From Calamus simplicifolius (lineage: Eukaryota > Streptophyta > Magnoliopsida > Arecales > Arecaceae), in NCBI GenBank assembly GCA_900491605.1, contig UESW01003880.1:495027-559026 (forward strand): 64,000 nt of DNA. Reading direction: 5' to 3'. The notes beneath the pieces are model-generated. The model saw only the letters and a program-made list of their open reading frames with translations. It was not told the origin of the DNA and ran no database searches. Every line of letters starts with the position of its first letter. Positions within the stretch are counted from its first letter, which is position 1. Below are positions 35,640-45,610 of this stretch, piece after piece. The position numbers were made by a program, and so were the translations under genes.

Positions 35640-37030
35640 ATTAATTTTTTTAAATATATAACGATGCAAAGGGTTGCATCGTATTTTTTTAATATGATAA
35701 TTATAATATATAAAAAATTAACTTTAATTCTAATAATTACGATGCAACAAGTACATCGCTATATTAAAACATAATTTTTCTAATTAATATTTTAGCTTAT
35801 TACATCGCTTATGCGTCGCTATTTAACATAATTAATTTTTAAAAACATTGCAACTCATTGTGTTACGTCATCATTATTTTTTCTCATATTTATAATTTAT
35901 AAAATTTAATTTATTTAAAATAATTGCGATGCAGTTATTACGTCGCTAAATTAAAAATAAATTTAATTTATTTTCTGATTTATTGCGTCGCTAATGCGTC
36001 GCTATTTAAAATATTTAATTTTTTCCAAAATATTGCGACGCACTGGGTGGCGTCGTAATCTTTTTTAAATATTAATACTGTAAAAATATAATTCCATTTA
36101 AATTATTTGCGATGCAATTATTTCGTCGCTAAATTAAAAATAATTTTTCTATTTTTTAGTTTATTGCGTCGCTAAGGTGTCGCTATTTAAAATATTTAAT
36201 TCTTTTCAAAATTTTGCGACGCACTGATTGGCGTCGCAATATTTTTAAAAATATTAATACTGTAAAAAATATAATTTCATTTAAATTATTTGCGATGCAA
36301 TTGTTGCGTCGCTATATTAAAAATAATTTTCCTATTTTCTAATTTTATTGCGTCGCTAAGGCGTCGCTATTTAAAATATTTAATTCTTTTCAAAATATTG
36401 CGACGCACAGTTATGCGTCGCAATATTTTGTAAACTATTTGTACTTTAAACAATATAATTTTATTTAAATTATTTGCGACGCATTTGTTGCGTCGCTAAA
36501 TTAAAAATAATTTTTCTTTTTCTAGTTTATTGCATCGCTAATGCGTCGCTATTTAATATATTTAATTCTTTTAAAAACATTGCGACGCACTATGATGCAT
36601 CGCAATATTTTTTTCGATAATTAGATTTTATAAAATTTAATTTCATTTCAATTATTTGTGATGCAAATTGTGCGTTGCTAAATTAAAAATAATTTTTCTA
36701 ATTATCTATTTTATTGCATCGCTAATGCGTCGCTATTTAAAATATTTAATTCTATTAAAAACATTGCGATGCAAATATTGCATCGCAATATTTTTATTGA
36801 TATTTATATTTCATAAAAAATTAATTTAAAAATATTGCGACGCAATATTTACGTCGCAATATTAAAAATTTAAATTTTTTTTTTGATTTTTTGGTTAATT
36901 GAGTCGCTAATGAGTCGCTAATGCGTCGCAATATTTTGTTGTCACAAAGGCATCGCAAAGTGGTCGCAATTTAGCGACGCAATTATGCGTCGCTAAATTT
37001 GCGTCGCTATTTCAGTATTTTCTTGTAGTG
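35640..37030. repeat. Right subterminal region: about 183-bp tandem repeats and CACTA terminus
   Basis: The phrase GCGTCGCTATTTAA recurs near 35814, 35996, 36176, 36361, 36541 and 36726, giving a period of 180-185 bp. Each unit holds inverted GCGACGCA/TGCGTCGC pairs. The region ends with the terminus TCTTGTAGTG at 37021-37030. Confidence 0.88.
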
Positions 37031-37033
37031 TAT

Positions 37034-37172
37034 AATGCTCCATATATCATAGTCAAGTGCTTGAATAAAAATTTTATTCTAGCCTTCCAATAACCATAGT
37101 TTAAACCATTAAACAAGGTGGTCTATTTGTAGATTGGCCTTCGAAAAAAGATGAACCAGCTTGAGTTGTCAT
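37034..37172 (-). pseudogene. Sirevirus gag, N-terminal fragment
   Basis: The ATG at 37172 lies about 40 bases after the primer-binding site. The frame reads MTTQAGSSFFEGQSTNRPP and then shifts by one base before a recognisable GYWKARIK-like stretch. It continues across the CACTA element at 27858 with VSGPHTPTTRINGM. This locates the CACTA insertion near gag codon 48. Confidence 0.85.
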
Positions 37173-37211
37173 GTGGATTTTGACTCTTGATCGTTAGATC
37201 AAATCAAATGA

Positions 37212-37229
37212 GCACTAGCTCTGATACCA
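37212..37229 (-). promoter_or_regulatory. Primer-binding site of the Sirevirus
   Basis: The minus strand reads TGGTATCAGAGCTAGTGC just inside the 5' LTR. It is complementary to initiator tRNA-Met and typical of Sireviruses. Confidence 0.9.
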
Positions 37230-37231
37230 AT

Positions 37232-38610
37232 TGTTGGTTCAGATAGCAACCCAAGAGGAGAGGGTGAATTGGGTTTTTTAAAAATTAAACTCATGTTAAA
37301 AAACAATCCCCCAGCGGAAGTGAAAACTTAGATGTATACGAATTAAAACAGAGTGTGCAAAGATAGAGAGTAAGAGACAAGGAAACAATCACTGCAAACA
37401 CAAGAAGTTTTATAGTGGTTCGGTGTACCTACACCTACATCAACTCCCAAGTATCTCTTGGGTCCACACTATAATCAATCTGATTACAGCAGAGTTGTTT
37501 TGCAAGCTCACAACTCAAACTTGTTGTTTTCCCGGTGCACAACGAACCCAGCTGGTTTTCAAGGCTTACCAGCACACAACCTTACAACATAAGCAACAGC
37601 TTGCACAAGGCTAACAGCCTCAACGGAATCAATCCTCTGATTGACCCAGCAAATAATAACGTTTTTACAAATTTAAAAGCTCCTCCAATGAGCAAATATA
37701 CAATAATAGAACAACAATAAAGAGATAAGAATCAAAGCCTGATTTGCAGATCTTGGTGGCTTGCTTCTTCTCTTCTCTTGAGTGGATCTTCCTTTAGAAT
37801 GCTCTTGAAGCTCCGAAGATTAGAAAGCTAGGGCTTGCTTCTTCTTTTGGGATTTTTTCAAAATAGAACAAGGAATGCTAGAAATCTCTCTCTTTTCTTT
37901 GGGAGATCAGTATAATCTTTCCTTTCGAATCTTCCCTCTTTTCTCTTTTGATTTTCTGATGGATTTCACTCTTGTTTTTCTGATTTTTCTCTCTTATTTT
38001 CTTGCTTATCCTTTTTTTTGGATACAATAAAACCTCTTCTTATAGATTCTTCTTAATCCATAAATAGCCAAAAACTATCCGTTAGAAACAAGTGTAAGAA
38101 GGATTAGAACTAAAAAGGGTAATAGCCGTTGGGATTAAAAAGATAAAGATAAAGTTTAGAGACGTTCCGACAGTTCTAGAGTCATTTCTGACAAACTGGA
38201 GTCGACTCTAACTTTTCTGGAGTCGGCTCTAAATCAAAAATCCCTAATCCGCTCGATCTGGAGTCGTCTCTGACTTTTCTGGGGTCGACACGAAAATCTT
38301 CTGGAGCCGACTCTAATAGTCCAGGAGTCGACTCTAAATCATGACCGGAAAAACCATCGTTCTATCTTTTCTGTTAGAGTCGGCTCTAATAGTCCAGGTG
38401 TCGACTCTAAGTCTGTGCCGATTTTTGGAGTCGACTCTAATGTCTACAATCTTACCTTGACATTAGATTTGAACTAGAACTTGATTTTTCTTGTGATTTT
38501 AATTAATAAATCATATCATAAACTAAAAAACTAAACCAAAATCATTAGTAACTTCAAATGTTATACTCAATTAGTTTTGTTAATCATTAAAATCAATAAT
38601 TGGGTCAACA
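37232..38610 (-). repeat. 5' LTR of the Sirevirus
   Basis: A 1,379-bp direct repeat of 19288-20687, ending in GGTCAACA at 38610 next to the Tat pol sequence. It carries the same GAGTCGACTC-type motif cluster at about 38190-38450. Confidence 0.93.
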
Positions 38611-38615
38611 TTCAT

Positions 38616-40680
38616 AGCTGACCGGGGCCGAAACGATAGATTGAATTCTCCTAGATTGAGTGCCCACTTTGCCAGTTGGCCAGAGGTGTCAGAACGAGAA
38701 AGGATCACCTTGAGTGGTTGATCTGTGACCACCACAATCAGGTGGGCTTGGAAATAGGGCCTGAAACGTTGTGCCAAGATGACGAATGCAAAGATGATCT
38801 TTTCAATACGGGAATACCTGGTCTCCGCATCGTGGAGCACCTTACTAGTGTAGTATACTGGCTTTTGTGTCCCATCGGCATCCACGCGAACCAGCATGGA
38901 ACTAACAACTTCAGAAGAAGCTGCAAGGTACAGGAGGAGCTCTTCCCCACCCCTCGGTTTAGATAACAAAGGCGGGGTGGATAAGAACTTTTTTAATCCC
39001 TCAAAAGCCTCTTGGCACTCCCTTGTCCACTCAAAGCCATTGACTTTGCATAGTGCTTTAAAGAAAGGCTGACATCTCTCTGCAGACTTAGACAGAAAAT
39101 GACTCAGGGCCGCCACTCTTCCCGTCAAGCGCTGCACCTCCTTCTTGTTAGTCGAAGACCTCATGTCCAAGATGGCTTGGATCTTGTCAGGGTTCGCCTC
39201 AATCCCATGCTGTGTCACCATGAAACTCAAAAACTTGCCCGCTATCACCCCAAAGGCACACTTGCGGGGGTTCAGCCTCATCCGATACCAGTGGAGGTTG
39301 TCGAAGGTCTCTGCCAGGTCGTCAACATGGCTAGGAGTATGGACACTTTTGGTCAGTATATCGTCCACGTACACCTCCATATTGCGTCCAATCTAATCTT
39401 CAAAAACTTTATTCATCAGTCTCTGGTAAGTGGCTCCGGTGTTCTTTAATCCGAACGACATCACCTTGTAGCAGTATATCCCCTTCTCGATCATAAACGA
39501 GGTAGCTTCCTCGTCCGTTGGGTCCATCTTGTCTGGTTGTACCTAGAGAAGGCGTACATGAAGCTAAGGATTTCATGACCGGATGTAGCGTCCATCAACT
39601 GGTCAATCCATGGCAATGGAAAACTGTCCTTGGGGCATGCTTTGTTGAGGTCGGTGAAATCCACGCACATCCTCCAGCTCCCGTTAGCCTTATGGACCAT
39701 TACAACATTGGCCAGCCAATTGGGGTAATGGACCTCTCGAATGTGGCCTACGGCTTCCAGCTTACGGATCTCTTCATCGATGGCCTTCTGTCAGTCATGA
39801 GCGAAGCTTTTCTTTTTCTAGCGAACTGGTCGGCAGCCTGGTTTGATGCTGAGCCGGTGACCATACAAAAATGTCAGAGTTTGTTCGTAGGAATACAAGG
39901 AGTTAATCGCGCGCTTCCTCCAGAAGTAGTGCCCCGACCCGGATGGTTTTCGTTGGGTTGTCTCCCAATGGGAAGGACAGCAGGTGCTCAACTGGCTCCC
40001 CCTCCTCTCCAAGTCTCAGGGATCGAACAGTTCGGGCGTTGTTGCTGACACCACCCCTTGTGGACTGGGAGCTAAGTAGTAACAAAGCGGTAATGGGCTC
40101 TATTCTTCCCTCATCTCTCCAACTCCTTCGTCGGTGGGGAACTTTACAAGCAGTCTTTTGGTGGAGATAACAGCATCCAGCAGGTTCAGACCAGGTCTCC
40201 CAAGGATAGCATTGTAAGCCAGTGGGACCCGAACTACCAGGAAGTTCATAAGAACCGTACTCTAACTCGGCAGAGTCCCGGCTGTGACAGGGAGAGTAAC
40301 TTCCCCCTCGACCCTTATGGAATCTCCAGTAAAACCCATCAGGGGATGGTGATGGTTCGAAGGAAACTTCTAGGCAAATTCATTCGAACAAAGGCATCAT
40401 AACTCAAAACATCCACGGAACTTCCACTGTCAACCAAAATTCGTTTTACAGGGTGCTTTGCAATTGTCATAGATATGACGACGCTATTATCATGCTTGTT
40501 TACTACCCCTTCTAGATCCCTTTTAGAGAAAATTACAGAATCTACTCCCTCCTCACGCTGTCTTTTTGAACTGCTACCTGCCCCCCAAGAGATCATGGCC
40601 ACTGTCTTCTCTGTTAGGGCATTGTCCATGCCGATCTGAGGTGCAGGAGGCGCCGATGGACCCGGGGCAGCAGGGTTTCC
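38616..40680 (-). pseudogene. Tat pol, 5' part: protease, reverse transcriptase and first RNase H
   Basis: Protease lies at 40629-40339 with ILVDSGSSVDVLSY, an aspartic-protease DSG. RT lies at about 39850-39100 with NGSWRMCVDFTDLNKACPKD and VYVDDILTKS. The first RNase H-like region is at 39000-38616 with YLAASSEVVSSMLVR, QKPVYYTSKVL and VVVTDQPLKVILSR. The frame reaches the Sirevirus at 38610 after LGEFNLSF and resumes at 19287. Stops between 40330 and 39710 and near 39400-39500 break it. The layout matches 51760-53900 of the plus-strand copy. Confidence 0.9.
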
Positions 40681-40789
40681 TCTTCGGACGAACTTGCCTA
40701 GGTGACCCTGCTGGACAAGTTCTTCGAGGGCTTTCTTCAGCAGGCGACAGTCTTCAGTGTCGTGGTCGTGGTCTCTGTGATATCGGCAG

Positions 40790-42179
40790 TAGAGTTATTT
40801 GCTGTGGGGAACCCCAGACTTCATGGAAGGGGGACGCCGAAGGTAGGGCTCGTCCACAATCTCCAACAGAATGTGGGATATCGGAGCAAGCAATGGAGTG
40901 AAATGTTCTTTGGGAACCAGAGTCTGAGACCGGTTATCCGATCGACGAGGTGGGTCTGGCTTTCTGGACCGCACCCCAGTGGGTTCCGAGGGCGTTGGCT
41001 TCTTGCCAGATCCTTTGTCAACCTCCCTCCTGGAGGAGTCGACCTCATCGGTGCGGATGTACTTTTGCGCCCGGCTCAACAGTTTGGCATAAGAATGAGG
41101 AGGCTTTTTATCCAAGGAATAAGCAAACCTGGAAGGACGAAGTCCCTGCTTCAGAGCTAGTGTGGCCACGGAGTCCTCAAGGTTGTATACCTCTAGCGCA
41201 GCTTCCTTGAATCGAGCCACAAAGTCCTTCGGGTTTCGCTGCTCCTCTGCTAGACGGTGAACAAGCTATCAACCACCCGGAGGATCTTCCGGCATGCATC
41301 AAAGTGGGCCAAGAAGGACCTCCCAAGCTTTCAGAAGGAATGGATGCTACAAGATGGCAAGCGGGAATACCACACGCGCCGCCTTCCGAAGTGTAGCCGG
41401 AAAGGCTACGCAAAGAAGAGAATATGTTGCCCCCTGGACTTGCATGAGGACCTTGTAGCTTTCCAGTGATCCAGGGGGTCTGTCGTGCCGTCATAAGGAT
41501 CCAACTATGGTAAACAAAATCGAGGTGAAACTGACTCCTCCATAATATGGTGAGACAATGGGGGGTGATGGTTGTAATCCGTCCCATGTGGGTTGGCAAT
41601 CCTGCGGCTAAGCTCCTCCAGCCGCTGGTGGTATTCATCCAACCATTGCTCCGCTCGATGAGTGATCCTTAGGTTGGTGTCTTCTTTTGTGGATTCGGAA
41701 GATGAATAGGGAGAAGACTACCAGTGCAGAGAATGCAATTGCTTAGGCTCCTTCTCGCTGCGTCGTCTAGGCCAACAATCAGAATGATGAGAAGGAGACC
41801 GCCGCTGCTTGGGGGTCTCCCGGCGACGGGACTTCGGGGACACGCGATAGGAGCCCTCAGGAGGGGTCCTGCCACTGTGAGGGTGGGAGGCCTCTGGAGG
41901 GGTCCTGCCACGGTGAGACCGGCTAACTCCAAGACCCTCCACGTTAGGTGGAGGACGTTGGGGTGGCAAAGGCATAGTGGCGGAGCACTGCTCCTATATT
42001 CCTCGCACCATCGCCATCAGGTCCTGAACCTATTGAGTTAGGGCATCGAGCCGATCAGATTGGTTAACCTGCGGTTGTACGAGAGGCGGAATAGGAAGGT
42101 TGGCCTCCGACTGCTCAGCCTGCGTGAGGCGTCCCGCGGCTTAGCTGGTGGAGGCTTTCTGTGCACAAGTAACCGCCAT
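40790..42179 (-). pseudogene. Tat gag, broken
   Basis: The likely start is the ATG at 42179 (MAVTCAQKAS), about 80 bases inside the LTR, with a stop soon after. Further on there is a Ser/Arg/Pro-rich region (41975-41720) and the gag core (about 41640-41000) with LDPYDGTTDPLDH, ALKQGLRPSRFAYSL and LLSRAQKYI. Several stops and frameshifts separate these pieces. The core matches the plant retrotransposon gag family. Confidence 0.85.
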
Positions 42180-42260
42180 CTTCTTCCTTATAGAGGTTGT
42201 GGGGTCGCAGATGCATGAGGACGAACGTCTGTTTGCTGGCCCCTTCCTGGCATGCCAATC

Positions 42261-43060
42261 TGTTGCTGCCAAATCACTTCTGGAGGGGGCATCGGGCAGT
42301 TGGTCTTCGCAAATCCTCGGAAGTGCGACGGGGCTGCCTCCTTCCTCCAGGAACCTACAAGAAGCCCGGATCGGTGATTCTGGTGGGGACCCTCCGACGC
42401 TCAAGTAAGCAACTTGGGAATAGAAAATCGAATGAGAGAGTTGAGCTTGAGAGAGAGAGTCCTCCCCTCATTGGGGGTCGGTCCTTATATACCTGTTTTG
42501 GGGTCCCTCTTACCCTTTGGCGATAACAGTCGGATCTTATCTTCTATTAAGATCGGCTCCGTAGGTTGGCGTCTGGTTGTTAAACGCGCTCCACAGATAT
42601 CGGCAACCACACAGTATCCGTAACTGCCCGTGATCCTAGCAGAAGGCGAGTGAGCGGGCTACACGATAGTTGTTTTAAATCTGTTCAGTATTCGAAGTCG
42701 GCTTCGTGGCTAAAATCGTGCCAATAGCATGGGGCAGGACCCGAGGCCGAGGCTGAGGACGGTAGGGCTGGAACGGTGTCGGTCGATAAAGCCAGACCGA
42801 GACCGATGCCGAGGCCGAGCTGAATTCGAGGCCGAGGCCGAAGCCGAGGCTGAGCTGAATCCGGGGCCGAGGCTGAGACTGAAGTCAAGGCCGAGCCGAA
42901 TTCGAGGCCGAGGCCAAAACCGAGGCCGAGCCGAATCCGAGACCGAGCCGAATCCGAGACCAAGGCCAAGCCGAAGCTGAGAGTAGCTAAAATTATTACT
43001 CTGCTCAAAAAACCGTGTGGGCTGTTACCGTACTGCTCAGGGACGTGATTAGCCACATCA
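42261..43060 (-). repeat. 5' LTR of the split Tat element
   Basis: An 800-bp LTR matching 1736-2540. It starts (minus strand) TGATGTGGCT at 43060 and ends AGCAACA at 42261. A GAGGCCGA-type minisatellite lies at 42741-42970 and TATATAA at 42485-42491 (minus). The next bases on the minus strand, GATTGGCATGCCAGGAAGG, are a diverged version of the primer-binding site at 50165. Confidence 0.92.
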
Positions 43061-43065
43061 GTTAT

Positions 43066-43392
43066 AGTTCAAATACACTTGCTATTAACTTTCATTTGAG
43101 TTTTTGAGTCATATGATTTTGATTCTCTAATAAGTTAATTAAATCAGTAAGTGCTCTTAGATAATTACAGTAATTGATGATGTCTTTCATAAGAAAAAAA
43201 GATTTGGTGTTGAACAAACTCATGAGGAGAACCATCGAAGCATAAAAGAAGTAGCAACTTTAATCAATGAAGTTTCAGCCATGCTCTTTCTCACCACCAA
43301 TCCAATTTTTCCCATCAACCACTCTAAACTAAAGGTCGGATGCTAGCATCCCTAACCTATTTGTCTTGCTATAATGTTCCAGTTGATGCTAA
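43066..43392. other. Intergenic DNA right of the nest, no gene
   Basis: AT-rich. Its first 100 bases resemble 1505-1590 on the other side of the nest. No coding frame. Confidence 0.6.
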
Positions 43393-43686
43393 GGGTGTGT
43401 TTGATATGATGGATAAGAAAGGATATTCTCTAGATATCATTCTTTATTCCTAAATGCTATAGCTACGGGAATAGTGCTGAAAAAGTTTAACCAGAGAGGA
43501 TAACCCATGTTTAACCATGGGTTATCCCTTGAACTTATTCCCTAGAGAATCTAGGAATAACTAAAGTTATCCCTTGATGGCAGAGTGGTAATTTTAAAAA
43601 GGTACTTATTCCCTTAGCTATCCCCTGGATAAATGCTATCCTGTACATTTATCTAGGGATAGCCAAAAAGATATCAAACATAACCC
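43393..43686. mobile_element. MITE-like element with terminal inverted repeats
   Basis: Ends are GGGTGTGTTTGATAT and, inverted, GGGTTATGTTTGATAT over 294 bp. An internal hairpin, ATAACCCATG...CATGGGTTAT, lies at about 43501-43527. GGG...TGTTTG ends are common in plant hAT or PIF/Harbinger MITEs. No clean target duplication was found, so the superfamily is open. Confidence 0.6.
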
Positions 43687-44467
43687 AGATACTGATATGA
43701 AGGAGTTCAAGAACAAGATGAACGAACTCGATCAGAGAGAGATCCTACCTTCTAGGCCTTTTCTTTTGACTTTTAAGCCGTTTGAAAAGTTTTAAAATAA
43801 TAAAAACAAAAACTTTAAAGACCTACGCGAGCATTTAATGCTAGCTAGGATGTTGAAAAAATACTCGCTGCAGAGATAGAAGAATTTAAAAAAAAAATTA
43901 TCTTATTATTTTAGGTTTTACCGTTGCAAGAGCTTGAAGTCTGTTGTAAAAGCTTGAAGTCTGTATCTCAACAAGCTACTGATGAAAGATTTATTTAATT
44001 TTTTATTATTATATTTATATTATTTACTTTGGATATTTGAAGGTTTTATTGAGTTTGCATCTCCATCCAATTGTGCTCGTGGTAAGAGAATCGGATCGAG
44101 CCGAATCGTTGTACGTTGAAGACAAGTCGCCTGCAACCCGCACGAGGAAGCAAAATTTATTCATAAAACAGTGTTTAACACGTCTCGACTAGATAAATTC
44201 TTTTATATTTAATTTATATTTTAAATTTAAATTTTTTAATTAATTTTTAGTGTTTTTAAAAAAAATTGCAAAAACAAAATAATTTTCTAACATTTTCCCA
44301 CAGCGGAATCCTGGGCATCATGGACGCAAAGACAATGCGGCGATATGTTCTGGGCTACCATCGTTTCCTGGGCATTGGCTTGAATTAGGCCACCTCAGTT
44401 TCTCTTCGAGCACTCATAACCAATCTCTTCTTGACGGGTTCTCGCCGATCTACTCAAAAAGTATAGC

Positions 44468-44727
44468 GAGGTCGACAGGGATACATATCGCCGACGGCGT
44501 GAATGAAAGGCTACGTTTTGATTTCATAAATGTCGTATTATTACGACAGTCCCTGGACCCCGCTAGCATTGTTAGTGGGTGCCATGTCATAAATTATAGC
44601 GCTGGGAGAGGCCGACAGGGATAAATATCACTGATTGCAAGAACGAAAGGCTACGCTTTGATTTAATAAAAGCCGTCAACTAAACTCACAGCAGTCGGCT
44701 AGCATTGTTAATGAGTGCCATGTCACA
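44468..44727. repeat. Diverged tandem duplication of about 130 bp
   Basis: Two copies (about 44468-44594 and 44605-44727) share GACAGGGATA, GAAAGGCTACG, TTTGATTT and CTAGCATTGTTA...GCCATGTCA in the same order. Confidence 0.7.
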
Positions 44728-44792
44728 ATCCTTGGCACAAAAATATCTGTATCAATTTCACCCTCTTTTAACTCAATTTAACTTAACTCAAC

Positions 44793-45136
44793 CGCTCAAG
44801 CGGTGGCATGATGGTCAGGGCCTTCTCTATGACATCAGAAGGTTTCAGATTTGAAAAATGACGCTGCGATCGATTCGAATAATTTCAAGATTAATCCTTG
44901 AAGCCTGAAACTCTGGTGTTGAAGGGGCTAAGGTCTGTCTAAAAACTTCTCTATTCTGACTGCTAGCACCTGGATGGAGCCAGATTGACCAACTCGTCTT
45001 CAGACGGGAAATGACTGCGAAAATCTAGCGCCGTGCACAGAACATTTCCTGACGAAGAACGGGCCACATGGGACCTAGCTACGGATCGGCTTAGCCCTCC
45101 TTTCCCTTTTATTTGTACAAAAAAAAAAAAAAAATT
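44793..45136 (+). mobile_element. SINE-like retroposon
   Basis: A 344-bp unit ending in a run of 15 A followed by TT, flanked by a 10-bp perfect target duplication TTAACTCAAC (44783-44792 and 45137-45146). Near the left end there is a box-A-like TGGCATGATGG and, about 35 bases on, a degenerate box-B-like GGTTTCAGATT, as in tRNA-derived SINEs. No protein is encoded. The promoter boxes are weak matches, so a short retroposed transcript is an alternative. Confidence 0.6.
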
Positions 45137-45299
45137 TAACTCAACTCGACTTATTTAAGTTTTTTTTAAACTACATAAAATTGATTATATAAATCTACTT
45201 TCTTTACTCTACTTTATTCAGAATCAAATTATTACTTAAATTATAAATAGTTATATCTTTTTTAATTACTTTTATCCATAATATTATATATCTCTTTAC

Positions 45300-45610
45300 C
45301 TTTATTTTTATCATAAATTGTTAAAAGATCACTCTTTCTAAATGGAACATCTAAAGGTCTACGTTGTATATATCAAAACCATCGCAATCGATTTTCTCTC
45401 ATTTTATTTTCAATTGGAGCTACTCCTATCATTTCTCTTATATGTTTATTTCTAATTTTATCTTTTAAAATTTTACCGCATATTTATCTTAACATACGCA
45501 TTTCTGTTACACTTAATTTATTCACATGTTGTTTCAATATTTTTCAATACTCTATTTCATATAGCATAGCTAGCCTAATAGCGGTTCTATTCACATGTTG
45601 TTACACTTAA
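45300..45610 (-). pseudogene. Decayed 3' end of an RTE-type LINE reverse transcriptase ORF
   Basis: One minus-strand frame reads KDKIRNKHIREMIGV, APIENKMRENRLRWF, stop, YIQRRPLDVPFRKSD. This matches the C-terminal end of plant RTE-clade LINE ORFs, where the stop replaces a Gly in the RWFGH-like motif. Upstream (45490-45600) a shifted frame shows the preceding YEIEYW and VTEMRMLR region. Only this tail was recognised. Confidence 0.75.

Larger units (their letters stand above)
27862..37030 (-). mobile_element. CACTA (En/Spm) DNA transposon
   Basis: The termini are CACTACAAGA (27862-27871) and TCTTGTAGTG (37021-37030), perfect 10-bp inverted repeats. A 3-bp target duplication TAT lies at 27859-27861 and 37031-37033. 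Both ends carry subterminal repeats of GCGACGCA/TGCGTCGC. The minus strand encodes a TNP2-type transposase. It sits inside Sirevirus gag, so it is the youngest layer seen at this point of the nest. It is 9,169 bp in the assembly, including a 143-base gap. No TNPA-like gene was recognised. The right part is filled with three different tandem arrays. Confidence 0.96.
19288..38610 (-). mobile_element. Sirevirus (Ty1/copia) element, interrupted by a CACTA transposon
   Basis: The LTRs are 19288-20687 (3' in element orientation) and 37232-38610 (5'). The flanks TTCCT (19283-19287) and TTCAT (38611-38615) match at four of five bases. The minus-strand order is primer-binding site, gag, protease, integrase, RT, RNase H, an envelope-like ORF, a run of purine tracts and the 3' LTR. 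An envelope-like ORF and several purine tracts are typical of Sireviruses. It is inserted in pol of the minus-strand Tat element between the two RNase H regions. Without the CACTA element (27862-37030) it is about 10.15 kb. Frameshifts and the CACTA insertion in gag make it inactive. Confidence 0.94.
1736..43060 (-). mobile_element. Tat-lineage Ty3/gypsy retrotransposon, split by nested insertions
   Basis: The element runs on the minus strand from its 5' LTR (42261-43060) to its 3' LTR (1736-2540). A perfect 5-bp target duplication GTTAT flanks it at 1731-1735 and 43061-43065. In its own direction the order is gag, protease, RT, RNase H, (Sirevirus insertion), second RNase H, integrase, spacer repeats with a solo LTR, an antisense gene, (copia insertion), purine tract and 3' LTR. 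Removing the insertions and their target duplications leaves about 10,603 bp, close to the 10,670 bp of the plus-strand copy at 49418-60087. The coding parts contain stops and frameshifts, so this copy is dead. It must be older than everything inserted into it. Confidence 0.93.

Noticed and set aside
33651..35774. Many long open frames, up to 334 codons, on both strands
   Set aside because: All fall in the 80-88-bp satellite array and simply translate the monomer in different frames.
27862..37030. A CRISPR-like array, because of regularly spaced GCGACGCA motifs
   Set aside because: The motifs are paired inverted subterminal repeats of a plant CACTA element; spacers are not unique and there is no cas gene.
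39518..41210. Plus-strand frames such as 39518-40048 and 40702-41160
   Set aside because: They lie opposite the Tat protease, RT and gag on the minus strand and show no domain of their own. The true antisense gene of the element is elsewhere (12870-15086).
44820..44880. A tRNA gene at the SINE head
   Set aside because: The box A and B matches are weak and no cloverleaf can be drawn; a SINE head explains the poly-A tail and target duplication better.
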